Below, one piece after another: positions 14,940 to 24,125 of a DNA stretch of 51,054 nucleotides. A program made the position numbers and the translations under genes. Position 1 is the stretch's first letter; each line of letters opens with the position of its first letter. Source of the DNA: CAZTTG01 sp964615935 (GTDB lineage Bacteria; Planctomycetota; UBA1135; GCA-002686595); contig CAZTTG010000046.1 in NCBI GenBank assembly GCA_964615935.1, positions 1 through 51,054 on the forward strand. The letters are read 5' to 3'. The notes beneath the pieces are model-generated. The model saw nothing but the letters and a program-made list of their open reading frames with translations. It was not told where the DNA came from and did not search any database.

Positions 14940-17900
14940 TCACCTTCTCGAAGGAGTGACCTCCGCCGCGGGCGCGGGGACCTCGTACTCCGCGATGGTC
15001 TCTTCGCCCGATGCGAGCGTCGCCGTGCCCTCGATGGGCGGGGCCGTGTCGCGGGCGTACCGCCTATGGGTGTCGTCCGGAAACGTGAGGCGCCAGCGCA
15101 CTTCCCCGGGGGGCAGCCAAACGGTGAAGTTACGGGGAGTCGCGCGCCCCCGCTCGCTCGCCTGACGCGTCCATCTCCAGCTTCCGTCGGTCTCGCGCGT
15201 CCAGAGGACTGCGATCTCCGGCGGGGTCGAATCGGCGCAGACGAGGCGTAGCCGGGCGGCGGGGCGGGGCTCGAAGAGAAAGTCGGGATTGGGGCCGGGT
15301 ACGAGGTCCAGGCGCTCCTCCAGCGAGAACGGGCCGCCTATGCCGGACAGGACGATTCTCCAGGGGCCGGGTGTCAGGCCCTCCACCTCGAATCGACCGT
15401 CAGGCTCGGCTTGAAGCCCCAGGTAAAAGCGCGATCCGCCGCCGAAGTTGCTGTAGTTGGGGCCTCCCCACCCGTGGACCAGCACCACATCGGCCGTTTC
15501 GGGCCAATCGTATGCCCCCAGGCGAACCGTACCCGATACGGATGCGGTTCTGGTTGCCTCGAGACGCAGCCGGATCTCCTCGTCCCCCTCGTCGATCTCG
15601 AAGCGCCGGTAGAGGGTAGCCCGATTCGGGATCGCGATGAGCGCGTTCCACCAGCCCGGCCTCAGGCGCTCGGCGCTGACGAGTCCGCGCTCCCGCTGGA
15701 TCCGGAGGCCGGAGAAGCTCTGCGTCCCGGGCTCGAGGTCGCGCTGGATCTTGGCCTCTCCGGGAACGAGCAGCTCGCCGGTCTCGGCGTCGACGCACTC
15801 GATGACCAGACGGGCCCGAGGCGGGGGAATCCGCTCGAAGACGACCTCGACATCCCGATCACCGCCCTCGACCTGGACCACCGGATGCATGCGCCATTCA
15901 TCCGTGGGCTGGGGCGGAGTCCCGATCACGGTCCCTCGATCGCTAGCTACCCCTTCGAACTCGAAGGTGCCGTCGGTCCGCGACGTCGTGCGAGATTCGC
16001 CACGAGACTGGCGCAGGGCCAGCTCCACGCCGGCCAGGGGGTTCCCCTCCTGGTCCACCGCCCTCCCCGCAAGGCGACCCGTCCGGCGCAGGGTCAGGCG
16101 GACCTCATCGAAGGTGCCCCCATCGGGCGGCATCGGGAGGAAGTGCCGCTCCTCGACGAATCCGGACGCCTCGCAATCGATGCCAAACGAGCGCTCTCCT
16201 CCCTCGGCGTACTCCAGCTCGAAGCTGCCGTCCGCCCGGCTGTGCGACTCGGCCATGGGACCAGATAGGCGTCCGACCAGGTGCAGGGTGAGTCGCGCGT
16301 CCGGGACTGGCCGACCTGCTTCGTCCACCACCGTACCGGCGAGGGACGTCACCGACTCCCGATGTGCGACCAGCTCCACCCTTCCGCGAGAGCCCGCCTC
16401 CAGAGTCACCACCTGGTCATCGAAGCGGAAGCCCTCGGCGCGGCCTGACACGAGGTACTCCGCGGACGGCAGGAGAGCCATCGTTCCGGAGTCGCTCCGA
16501 GGTGGGATCGGGAGCGATGCCAGGCGCAGCGTGCCGGCTTCGTCCACCTGCGCGGTGAAGGTGGCTTCGAAGGGCTCGGGGAGCGGCCGTCCCGGCGGTG
16601 CCACGCGGACGTCGAATCGGGACCAGGGGTCGAAGTGGGGTACGCACTCGATGGTCGCCTTGGGAAGGGATTCGCCGCCGGCAGCGGAGATCCGGACGTC
16701 CAGGGAGGCGGTCCGCTCCAGAGGGACGACGAGGGTCTCCAGCGCCGCCAGGTCGTCCGCGAGAAGGAGCTGCCTCCAGCCCATGTGCCCCTCCCCCACG
16801 GCGAAGAGCACGTGGGGCCAGCCGCGGAACGCGACGAGTCCGTCGATCTCGAACCGACCCTCGGGTCCCGTGATGCCGATGACCCGGTCCGTGATCGCAG
16901 AGAGCCCAAACGCGGGGCGGTGGTCCTCGAACAGCATCAGGCGGGCGCCGGGAACGGGCTCACCGGTCTCCCGCAACACCACCGATCCCCCCACGCGCGC
17001 TCCGCGTTCGAGGCGGAAGACCCCCAGGTCGATCTCGCGGCCGGAGTGCGCCTCCCGCCCGCCGGCGCCTTCCACTCCTCTCGGGCGATGCCCGGTGGAG
17101 AGCGGCGCGCGATAGGGCGCGAAGCCATCGGCGTCCACGAGGAGCGAGTCCTCCGCCCCGGATACTGCATCGAACTGGAAGCGGCCCGACCCGTCGGTTC
17201 GCGCGACGAGCTCGCGCTCCAGGGCGTCCTCCGCCCCGGCTCCGAGCCATGCGCGGGCCCCGGGGAGGGGATTGCCGTCCTCGGCCGAGAGGACCAGCCC
17301 GGTGAAGTGGACGCCCGGGAGCGCGGGGGCCTGCCGCTCGTCGCTCGGCTCGAGGGGAAGCGCCTCACTCGTGGCAGCGCTCGCCGCGGCAGGAGCGGCC
17401 GGCGATTCCATCGATGGAGTCTCGACCGCCGCGAGCTCATCCGATCCGGCCGGAGAATCCAGTTGCCGTTGAACGACGAGCCAAGGTGTGAGGCTCCCCA
17501 GCAGGAGCCCGCCGGCGACCAGCGAGGTCTTCTTGCTCATGATCAGGGCTCCCATCAGGAGAGCTGGCGAGGCACCGGAGACGAGGGCGGCCTTCGAGCC
17601 GCCCGCCGCTGCGAGGACTTCGGCGCGCACCGCCAGGAGCCCCCTGGGTGGAACGGCCAGGAGAGCAGCCGACGCCAGGCTCGGAGGCAGCTCGCGGCGG
17701 AGCCTCTTCATGCCCCGGTGGATCCGAACGCGCACGGCGTTCGTCGTCCGGCCCAGGTGCCGGGCGATCTCCCCGGGGCTCTTCTCCTCCTCCAGGTACG
17801 GCACGAGCACCTCGCGATAGGACGCGGGCAGGCGCTCCAGGCCCCGCTTGACGGCCCGACTCAGCTCCCTGGAGGAGGCGCGATCGGGTGGAGCCGTGCC

Positions 17901-18209
17901 CGGCGGCTCGGAGAGGGGCTCCAGATCCGGTTCGCTAGCGGCCCGGCTCCGAGCCTCCCGGGCCTTGTTCGTGAGAATGCCGAGCAGCCACGGGAGCAGC
18001 TCGCGGGAGGCGTCAAAGCGAGCCGCCCGCTCGAGCGCCGTCAGGAAGGTCTCCTGGACCAGGTCCTCGGCGGTGGCCTCGTCCGCGCTCAGGCGTCGAG
18101 CCAGCTTCAGGAGGCGCCCGGCCGCCTCGTCGAAGACCTCGCCCAGGGCGTCCAGATCGCCCTCTCGCCGGAATCGATCGAAACGCGCGCTCAGTCGAGG
18201 CTCGGCCAT
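14940..18209 (-). CDS. ECF sigma factor fused to a membrane-anchored carboxypeptidase-regulatory-like surface region
   Basis: The 1089-residue product begins as an ECF sigma-70 factor. Region 2 is at ~15-85, with ATAEDLVQETFLTALERAARF. Region 4 is at ~112-172, with LERLPASYREVLVPYLEEE and an HTH ending TTNAVRVRIHRGMKRLRREL. Two hydrophobic stretches follow (~205-223 and 229-246). A Pro/Ala/Ser-rich linker leads to about nine beta-sandwich units of carboxypeptidase-regulatory type, marked by repeated GxVxDxxGxPxxGAxxxL patterns such as GTVVDEAGRPVPDARLTLH and GRAVDQEGNPLAGVELAL. The logical topology puts sigma in the cytoplasm and the repeats outside, so the protein could itself be a sensor. 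No anti-sigma gene is adjacent. A later gene (25700) has the same kind of repeats without a sigma part. Confidence 0.85.
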   Translation of the reverse strand: MAEPRLSARFDRFRREGDLDALGEVFDEAAGRLLKLARRLSADEATAEDLVQETFLTALERAARFDASRELLPWLLGILTNKAREARSRAASEPDLEPLSEPPGTAPPDRASSRELSRAVKRGLERLPASYREVLVPYLEEEKSPGEIARHLGRTTNAVRVRIHRGMKRLRRELPPSLASAALLAVPPRGLLAVRAEVLAAAGGSKAALVSGASPALLMGALIMSKKTSLVAGGLLLGSLTPWLVVQRQLDSPAGSDELAAVETPSMESPAAPAAASAATSEALPLEPSDERQAPALPGVHFTGLVLSAEDGNPLPGARAWLGAGAEDALERELVARTDGSGRFQFDAVSGAEDSLLVDADGFAPYRAPLSTGHRPRGVEGAGGREAHSGREIDLGVFRLERGARVGGSVVLRETGEPVPGARLMLFEDHRPAFGLSAITDRVIGITGPEGRFEIDGLVAFRGWPHVLFAVGEGHMGWRQLLLADDLAALETLVVPLERTASLDVRISAAGGESLPKATIECVPHFDPWSRFDVRVAPPGRPLPEPFEATFTAQVDEAGTLRLASLPIPPRSDSGTMALLPSAEYLVSGRAEGFRFDDQVVTLEAGSRGRVELVAHRESVTSLAGTVVDEAGRPVPDARLTLHLVGRLSGPMAESHSRADGSFELEYAEGGERSFGIDCEASGFVEERHFLPMPPDGGTFDEVRLTLRRTGRLAGRAVDQEGNPLAGVELALRQSRGESRTTSRTDGTFEFEGVASDRGTVIGTPPQPTDEWRMHPVVQVEGGDRDVEVVFERIPPPRARLVIECVDAETGELLVPGEAKIQRDLEPGTQSFSGLRIQRERGLVSAERLRPGWWNALIAIPNRATLYRRFEIDEGDEEIRLRLEATRTASVSGTVRLGAYDWPETADVVLVHGWGGPNYSNFGGGSRFYLGLQAEPDGRFEVEGLTPGPWRIVLSGIGGPFSLEERLDLVPGPNPDFLFEPRPAARLRLVCADSTPPEIAVLWTRETDGSWRWTRQASERGRATPRNFTVWLPPGEVRWRLTFPDDTHRRYARDTAPPIEGTATLASGEETIAEYEVPAPAAEVTPSRR

Positions 18210-18299
18210 CGCCTCGATGTTGAGGCGAGCGGCCTGCTGATTACGCGAAACCCGGAGAAAACCGGCGGCGGGCCCGATTCGGCCCGATCCGGCCCCGCC

Positions 18300-18950
18300 T
18301 CAGAGCGCCTTCACCACCTCGATCGAGCTGAAGTCCTTGGCCACCACGATCTCGGCCAGCGCCTTGTGCTGGCTGACGATGCCGTGCTCGCGGTCGAGGA
18401 TCCGGTTCATCGTGTCGTCCAGGATGTCGCGGGCGCGGGCCTCGCGGTCGGCGCGGCTGTCCTCGAAGGTGCGGTCGAGGAAGACGTGGCAGTCGACGAA
18501 GCTCAGGGCCGTGGTGTAGGTGCCCTCGGCGATCAGAACCTGGTAGTGCCCGACCTCCTTGAGCTCGGTGGTCAGGCGATCCTCGGCGTAGATCAACAGC
18601 GGCTTGTAGATGTCCGCGTCGCCCTTCTTGAAGGAGCGCAGGTTGCAGTCGATGAAATCCAGCCGGGCCTCGTACATGCCCACCTGCTCGATGTTGCGCA
18701 TGCGCATCTCGTGGCAGGTGCGGGACGGAAAGATGAAGTAGTCGTCCATCTGCAGGATTCCGCTGGGGATTCCCCGCTCGTCCAGGAGGCGCCCCACCTC
18801 CACCGCGATCTCGGACTTGCCCGCCCCCGACTCGCCGCCCACCGACAGGGTGTACTTGTCCACCTTGGCGATCGCGGGCGCGACCGCCTCGGCGATGAGC
18901 CCCGCGGCGTGGGTGTGCTCCGGCTTGATGATGAGCTTGTCGCCTTCCAT
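18300..18950 (-). CDS. P-loop kinase of the uridine kinase/phosphoribulokinase type
   Basis: The 216-residue product starts at ATG 18950. It has a Walker A motif GGESGAGKSEIA (around residues 38-49) and then QMDDYFIFPSRT, the acidic DDxF/Y segment typical of uridine kinase-like enzymes. A strand with VLIAEGTYT follows. A lid-like basic helix (SRADREARARDILDDTMNRIL) lies near the C-terminus. The substrate is unknown. The family phosphorylates nucleosides, ribulose-5-phosphate, pantothenate or glycerate-like acceptors. It is 32 nt downstream of a GT4 glycosyltransferase on the same strand, so the two probably work on one sugar or glycoside pathway. Confidence 0.75.
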   Translation of the reverse strand: MEGDKLIIKPEHTHAAGLIAEAVAPAIAKVDKYTLSVGGESGAGKSEIAVEVGRLLDERGIPSGILQMDDYFIFPSRTCHEMRMRNIEQVGMYEARLDFIDCNLRSFKKGDADIYKPLLIYAEDRLTTELKEVGHYQVLIAEGTYTTALSFVDCHVFLDRTFEDSRADREARARDILDDTMNRILDREHGIVSQHKALAEIVVAKDFSSIEVVKAL

Positions 18951-18982
18951 TCCAGTTCTCCGTTCGGCGGTCGCCTCGGGGC

Positions 18983-20272
18983 TCAGGAGCGCTCCTCGAG
19001 GAGCTCCCGGTAGATGTCCATCATCCGTCTCGCGATGCGGTCCCAGGTGTAGCGCTCCTCCACCTTGCGGTGGGCGTTGGCGCCCAGCCGCTCGCGCTCG
19101 GAGTCGCTCTCCAGGACCTTGACCAGGGCGTCGGCCAGCTCCTCGGCGCGCGTCGGCTCCACCAGGTAGCCGTCCTCGCCGGGGGTCACGATCTCGCTGG
19201 GACCCCCGTTGCGGGTGGCCACGATGGGCAGGCCGGAGGCCATGGCCTCCAACATGACGATGGGGAAGATGTCGTAGCTGGAGGACAGCGAGTACACCGC
19301 GCTGGCCCAGAAGAAGCGCGGGATGTCCTCGTTGCGCACCGGGGGATGGAGGATCACGTTGTCGCGGATCGAGAGCTCGTCGATCCGGCTCTCGAGCTGG
19401 CCGGCGAACTCCGACTCGACCCAGGCCACGAAGACGAACACGACGTTCTTGCCGCTCGACTCGCGCACGCGCTGGATGACCATGGGCGCGGCCTCGATCA
19501 GCTCCCGCTGGCCCTTGCGGGGGTCCACCCGCGCCACCAGCAGCACCGGGAGGTCCTCGGGGCCCAGGCCCAGCTCGCGCTTCAGCTCGGCGACCGCGCC
19601 CTCGTCCGCCGGCCAGAAGCTCTCGACCACCACCCCGTTGTTGATCACCCGGATCTTCTTCGGGTCGGCGCCGTACTTCTCGACGATGTACTGGCCCTCC
19701 TCCTCGGTCAGGGGACAGACCCTCTGCGCGGCGTCCAGGGCGGCCTGCTCGCGGGGGATGCGCAGGGCGAAGGCGTACTTGCGGTCCAGCTCCTCGGCGC
19801 TGCCCTCTCCCTGGCGCAGGGAGTTCTCGCGCTTGCGGATTCCCAGGCTGTGGGTCGAGCACAGGTAGGGCACCCCCAGGCGCTCGTGGAGCTGGTGGCC
19901 CACGAACCAGCCGTCGGCGTAGTGGGCGTGAGTGAGGTCGTAGCGCAGGCCGTTCTCCTCGGCGTAGCGGACCACCTCGTCCACGAAGCCCTCGATGGGC
20001 GCGCCCCAGAACTCCTCCTTGGGCAGGTAGCGGTCGCTCGGACCCAGAGGAAGGCGGATGATGCGGACCCGAGGATGGATCTCGACAACCTGCGGCTCCC
20101 CGTCCTCGTGACGGGCGTAGATGTCGATCTCGAGGTCCGGAAAGGCCTCCGCCAGGGCGATCGTCCCGTGGTACATGACCACGGTCTGCCCGCCCTGGGA
20201 CTTCACGCCCAGCCCGTTCTCTCGAAGGATGTAGTCCGGCCAGCAGTGGGGAGAGACCCAGATGATCCGCAA
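18983..20272 (-). CDS. GT4-family glycosyltransferase (sucrose-phosphate-synthase-like)
   Basis: The product transfers a sugar from a nucleotide sugar to an unidentified acceptor. I place the start at TTG 20272, which gives an MRIIWVSPH N-terminus as expected for the fold, with GGAGG exactly 5 nt upstream. ATG 20320 would add 16 residues without homology. The N-terminal Rossmann domain has GGQTVVMYHGTIALAEAF and HAHYADGWFVGH. The C-terminal domain has LLVARVDPRKGQRELIEA and the donor-binding EAMASGLPIVATRNGGPSEIV-like segment, given here in parts. The overall pattern resembles sucrose-phosphate or mannosylfructose-phosphate synthases. The following gene is a P-loop kinase. A soluble cytoplasmic enzyme is expected. 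Confidence 0.85.
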   Translation of the reverse strand: MRIIWVSPHCWPDYILRENGLGVKSQGGQTVVMYHGTIALAEAFPDLEIDIYARHEDGEPQVVEIHPRVRIIRLPLGPSDRYLPKEEFWGAPIEGFVDEVVRYAEENGLRYDLTHAHYADGWFVGHQLHERLGVPYLCSTHSLGIRKRENSLRQGEGSAEELDRKYAFALRIPREQAALDAAQRVCPLTEEEGQYIVEKYGADPKKIRVINNGVVVESFWPADEGAVAELKRELGLGPEDLPVLLVARVDPRKGQRELIEAAPMVIQRVRESSGKNVVFVFVAWVESEFAGQLESRIDELSIRDNVILHPPVRNEDIPRFFWASAVYSLSSSYDIFPIVMLEAMASGLPIVATRNGGPSEIVTPGEDGYLVEPTRAEELADALVKVLESDSERERLGANAHRKVEERYTWDRIARRMMDIYRELLEERS

Positions 20273-20277
20273 GATTG

Positions 20278-20282
20278 CCTCC
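20278..20282 (-). promoter_or_regulatory. Ribosome binding site that selects a TTG start
   Basis: The minus strand reads GGAGG followed by CAATC and TTG. The spacing and strength favour TTG 20272 as the start of the GT4 gene over ATG 20320. Confidence 0.6.
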
Positions 20283-20371
20283 AGGGTGGTGGTCGCCGCG
20301 CGCCGCGGGGCGGGGACCATACCGAAGGCCGGAGGCGATTGGAAGCGGGCCCCCGGGAGAGGTGGACTCCC

Positions 20372-22534
20372 TCAGGGGCGGGGCTCCGCGAGCCAGCGGC
20401 AGAGATCCCGGCCCGGGCTCCCAACCGCGCGCACGCCATCGGGCCGGCCCGCGGCCCGGTAGGCGTCGCGCACGAGGTGGGGCAGGGCTTCCACCCCGAG
20501 GAGCCGAAGCTCGCCCGGGGCGCAGAGGGCGGCGAAGCCGGCCAGGCCGCCGTAGCGCAGGCCGCCCGGCAGGAGGTCGGGGTCGGCGAGGTCCACGATC
20601 CGGTCGAAGTCCCAGCTCGCCTCGGCCGCGGTGCGCCCCACGGCCTCGCCGCAGAGCGCCCGGGCCAGGATCACCCAAGACCCCGCGCCCCCGGGCCCGT
20701 AGAGGCTCACCGAGCGCGCGCCCTCCAGCGAGCGCGCGAAGGCCACCGCCGTGAGCGTGTCGTGCGCGCGCTCCGCGATGAGCGTGCGGTTGTATCCCCA
20801 GGTGTAGCCCGCGTAGTCGGCGTGCCGCTCGGGATCCACCCGCAGGGCGTCCGCGGCGGGATCGCCCTCGCCGGAGTGGGGCGCGCGGGTCGAGCCGGTC
20901 AGGCAGACCTCGGGCGCCAGGAGGGCGGCGCCGGCGTCCAGGATCTGCGCCGCCGCCTGGAGCGGCTCCCCGTCGGCGCCGAAGAGGCCCGCCCGCCCGT
21001 TCTCGGAGACCGCCACCACCACCGTTCCGTTCCAGCCGTCGGGCATCCACAGCTCGGCCGGCACGCGTTCACGGCGATCTGCGCGCGAGAGCTCGAGGAA
21101 GCGCCGCAGCAGGGGGCCGTGCCGCTCCTGGAACTGGAGGTCGGCCTGAATCTCGCTCGTCCCCGGGAGGGAGCTGTGCAGCATCACCTCGAGCGCCCCG
21201 CCGACCACGGCACGGTACTCGGCCAGCGCCCCCGCAGTCCGCGGTGAGAGCTGAGACATCCGCGCCTCCGCAAGAAAGGTCATGCATCGCCGCAGCTCCT
21301 CCACCCCTATCGCCCCCTCGGGCTGGGGGTGCTCCGCATCGAAGACCGAGAGCTCGGCCGGGAGCACCGGCTCGATGGGCTCCTCCTCGATCGGCGCGCC
21401 GATCCCCAGCCCCAGGTGGCGGTCGAACCACGCGTACATGAGGCCGCGGGACACCCGGTTGTAGTTGTGCTCGAACTGCGGGAAGCAGCGCGCCTCGACC
21501 AGCTCGCCGGCGCCCAGGAGGCCGTAGAGGGCGCGCAGCTCGGGCAGGCCCTGGGCCTCGATCTCGAGGGTCCAGTCGTTGGCCCCGGTCATCGCCAGGG
21601 GCCGCGGCGCCATCAGGGCGGCAAACTCGACGTTTCCGGTGCCCACCCGCAGGTGGGGCGCGTTCTCGCACACGCAGCCGCCCTGCATTGCGGTGGAGAC
21701 CATCACCGCCGGAAAGGCCACCGCCGGGCGCTCGTCGATCGCGCACAGGATGAAGGTCTGCGTCCCCCCACCGCTGGCGCCGGTCACGCCGATGCGCTCG
21801 GGATCCACCTCGGGCAGGCCGCACAGGAAGTCCAGGGCCCGGACCGAGCTCCAGGTCTGCAAGCCGAAGGCGCTCTGCAGGCGCAGCAGCGCCTCGACGT
21901 CGGAGAAGCCCTCGGCGTGGCCGATCTGACGCGAGTCGGCGTAGCCGGTCATGTCGTAGTGGAAGACCGTGCAGCCCATGCGCGCGAGCTGTGCGCAGCG
22001 CGCCTGCAGGTGGTAGCGCGCGTTGGGGAGGTGCCGCTCCTCGCCGCGCTCGATCTGGGCGGCGGCCTCCTCCTCCGAGGCCTCGCTGAGGCGCCCCCCG
22101 CTCCAGTGCCCGTGGGGGCAGAGCACGCCCGGGCCGGGGGCCCCCTCCCCCTTGGGCCGGTACAGGTTCCCGGTGACGAAGAAGCCGGGCCAGCTCTGGA
22201 GGAGGACCATCTCGACCGTGTACTCCCCGCGGTCGATCGCGCCGCGGATCACCGGCTCCAGCGGCGTCCTCGGCGGCAGGGGCCACAGGCCGGCGGCCAC
22301 CAGGATCTGCCGCCGCACGCGGCTCGAGCGCGCCTCCCAGGCCGCGCGATCGGCGGGGGGCTCGAAGGGGTGGTAGCCGTCCAGGGTGGTCAGCGCGCCC
22401 AGCCGCGGATCGACGAAGGGGGCTGGCGGTACGGCCGGCGCGTCGCCGGGCGGCTGCGCCTCCTGCTCGGGAAGGGCGCAGGCGGCGCAGCCGAGGAGGA
22501 GCGGGCCGGCCGCCAGGGTCCAGAGAGCTCCCAT
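20372..22534 (-). CDS. Lipoprotein with two alpha/beta-hydrolase domains (acetyl-xylan-esterase-like), second one degenerate
   Basis: The 720-residue product has a signal with lipobox LLGC (Cys16). The first hydrolase domain (~80-395) has CPHGHWSGG, VFHYDMTGYADS, the nucleophile elbow GVTGASGGGTQT (Ser about residue 254), ALMAPRPLAMTGANDW for the acid region and CFPQFEHNYN for the His. This is the acetyl-xylan-esterase-like pattern. The second half (~470-720) repeats the fold, but its elbow reads YGPGGAGSW, so the nucleophile Ser is absent at the usual position. It may be structural. It is the second gene of a tight run, 4 nt downstream of the transglutaminase gene. The substrate is likely an ester on a polysaccharide; this is inference. 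Confidence 0.75.
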   Translation of the reverse strand: MGALWTLAAGPLLLGCAACALPEQEAQPPGDAPAVPPAPFVDPRLGALTTLDGYHPFEPPADRAAWEARSSRVRRQILVAAGLWPLPPRTPLEPVIRGAIDRGEYTVEMVLLQSWPGFFVTGNLYRPKGEGAPGPGVLCPHGHWSGGRLSEASEEEAAAQIERGEERHLPNARYHLQARCAQLARMGCTVFHYDMTGYADSRQIGHAEGFSDVEALLRLQSAFGLQTWSSVRALDFLCGLPEVDPERIGVTGASGGGTQTFILCAIDERPAVAFPAVMVSTAMQGGCVCENAPHLRVGTGNVEFAALMAPRPLAMTGANDWTLEIEAQGLPELRALYGLLGAGELVEARCFPQFEHNYNRVSRGLMYAWFDRHLGLGIGAPIEEEPIEPVLPAELSVFDAEHPQPEGAIGVEELRRCMTFLAEARMSQLSPRTAGALAEYRAVVGGALEVMLHSSLPGTSEIQADLQFQERHGPLLRRFLELSRADRRERVPAELWMPDGWNGTVVVAVSENGRAGLFGADGEPLQAAAQILDAGAALLAPEVCLTGSTRAPHSGEGDPAADALRVDPERHADYAGYTWGYNRTLIAERAHDTLTAVAFARSLEGARSVSLYGPGGAGSWVILARALCGEAVGRTAAEASWDFDRIVDLADPDLLPGGLRYGGLAGFAALCAPGELRLLGVEALPHLVRDAYRAAGRPDGVRAVGSPGRDLCRWLAEPRP

Positions 22535-22538
22535 GGGG

Positions 22539-24104
22539 TCAATCGCCTCGGGTCCGCGCGTCCAGGATCCGGATCTCGAGCCGTCCGAGCAGGTTCATCC
22601 AGGCCGCGTCCCGGTGGCTGCGGCCGAGCTTCAGGTGGGTGGCGTCCACGCGCATCTGGTCCCAGGAGGGATCGATCGACAGCCAGCGCGCGCCGTCGTG
22701 GATCTCGGCCCACGCGTGCCACACGAACATGGGGCCGGGGGTGCGGGGCGCGCCGAGCCAGGCGGCCTCGGGCCCGAGGTAGATCAGCCCCCCCACCTCC
22801 CGCGCCGGGACCCCGGAGGCGCGCGCCAGGGCCACGAAGAGCAGGGCGTACTCGGTGCAGTCCCCGGTGCGCGAGTGGAGGACCTCCAGGGCGCTCGAGG
22901 CGTTGCGCGCCATCGACGCCTCGAGCTGGGTGTACACCCAGTGCTGCAGCCGCTGGACCTTGTGCCAGGTGTTGGCCCGGCGGCCACCGACGCGCCGCGC
23001 CAGGGAGCGGATCTCGTCGTGATCGCTCTGGATGCGCATCGTCGCGGCGAGATAGCGCTCACGCTCCTCCGGGCTCAGGCGGTCCCGACCCTTGCCGGGA
23101 TTCCGGAGGGTGCGGACGATCGCCCGGTCCCCCTCCCGCTCGAGGACCCGCTGGCGGTGCCCCGCCGGCAGCTCGAACTCGCCCAGCCCCCTCAGCTCCA
23201 GGGTGAGCTCCTCGACGCGCTCCACCTCGCCCAGGTCCCGCTCGACCGCGATCCCGAAGGTCGCCCCGGCGTCCACGATCGAGGGTGGGAGCTCGCGAAC
23301 CCCGTCCTCCTCCTCGGCCCGGATCTCCAGCGCCGTGCCCAGCCGCACGCGCAGGTCTCGCCAGGCGGAGATCGACTCGGCCTCGGCGATCATCCCCAGG
23401 GCCTCCGAGCGGACGCGGTGGATCCGCAGCGGCTGCCCGTCCCGGACGAGCTCGTCGGCGCCCAGGTAGGTGTGGACCAGGGGCTCGCTGATCTGCTCGT
23501 GCTCGATGTCCATCTGGAAGCTCTCGAAGCGCTCCCCTACCGCGGGCCCGGAGTCCAGCCACCGATCCAGCTCGCGCCGCCGTCCCAGGTTCGAGCGGGG
23601 CGGGGCAGTGGTGCGAGTGCTGCGGTCCCCGTTGACGCGGCTGACGATGACGAAGGCGTCCCCCTCCAGCCGCGCCGATCGGCCCCGCACCTCGTCGTTC
23701 TCGAGCTCGGTGACGTCCACCCGCAGGATGGGGCCCTCGCCCTCCAGCGAGTACCAGGTGAGCTCGCGCGACTCCATCCGCTGCGGCTCGCCGAAGACCT
23801 CCCAGCGGATGAGGGTCTGCTCCTCGGAGATCAGCACCGGGACCTCGTCCAGGGTCCCCAGCCGGACGTCGGCGATGGACCAGCCGATCTTGTCCTCGCC
23901 CAGGTAGATGCCGTAGGCGCGGCGTCCCGCGCAGCCCTCGGCGTACGAGCGCAGGGAGGCCTCGGCGGCCGCCGGCGCCACCGCCTGCGACCGGGCGATC
24001 GCCGGGCCCGGCGCGAACGTCAGGAGCGGCCCGAGCGCGGCGAGCGCCGGGATCAGCGCGCGCAGGGCCGGGGCGGGCCGTCGGGTTCTCGGGGTTTCGG
24101 GCAC
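22539..24104 (-). CDS. Exported transglutaminase-like domain protein
   Basis: The 521-residue product has a signal peptide (ALIPALAALGPLLTFAPGPAIA). The N-terminal ~330 residues are beta-rich and unassigned. They begin with AYGIYLGEDKIGWSIADVR, a start typical of bacterial transglutaminase-like proteins. The transglutaminase core is C-terminal. It has Cys in SRTGDCTEYALLFVALARAS, His in FVWHAWAEIHDG and Asp in WLSIDPSWDQ, so the Cys-His-Asp triad is complete. Such proteins may act as cysteine peptidases or cross-linking enzymes in the envelope. It lies 21 nt downstream of a lipoprotein gene and 4 nt before the esterase gene. Confidence 0.8.
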   Translation of the reverse strand: MPETPRTRRPAPALRALIPALAALGPLLTFAPGPAIARSQAVAPAAAEASLRSYAEGCAGRRAYGIYLGEDKIGWSIADVRLGTLDEVPVLISEEQTLIRWEVFGEPQRMESRELTWYSLEGEGPILRVDVTELENDEVRGRSARLEGDAFVIVSRVNGDRSTRTTAPPRSNLGRRRELDRWLDSGPAVGERFESFQMDIEHEQISEPLVHTYLGADELVRDGQPLRIHRVRSEALGMIAEAESISAWRDLRVRLGTALEIRAEEEDGVRELPPSIVDAGATFGIAVERDLGEVERVEELTLELRGLGEFELPAGHRQRVLEREGDRAIVRTLRNPGKGRDRLSPEERERYLAATMRIQSDHDEIRSLARRVGGRRANTWHKVQRLQHWVYTQLEASMARNASSALEVLHSRTGDCTEYALLFVALARASGVPAREVGGLIYLGPEAAWLGAPRTPGPMFVWHAWAEIHDGARWLSIDPSWDQMRVDATHLKLGRSHRDAAWMNLLGRLEIRILDARTRGD

Positions 24105-24125
24105 TGTTGCGGGTCGGCTTTCGGC

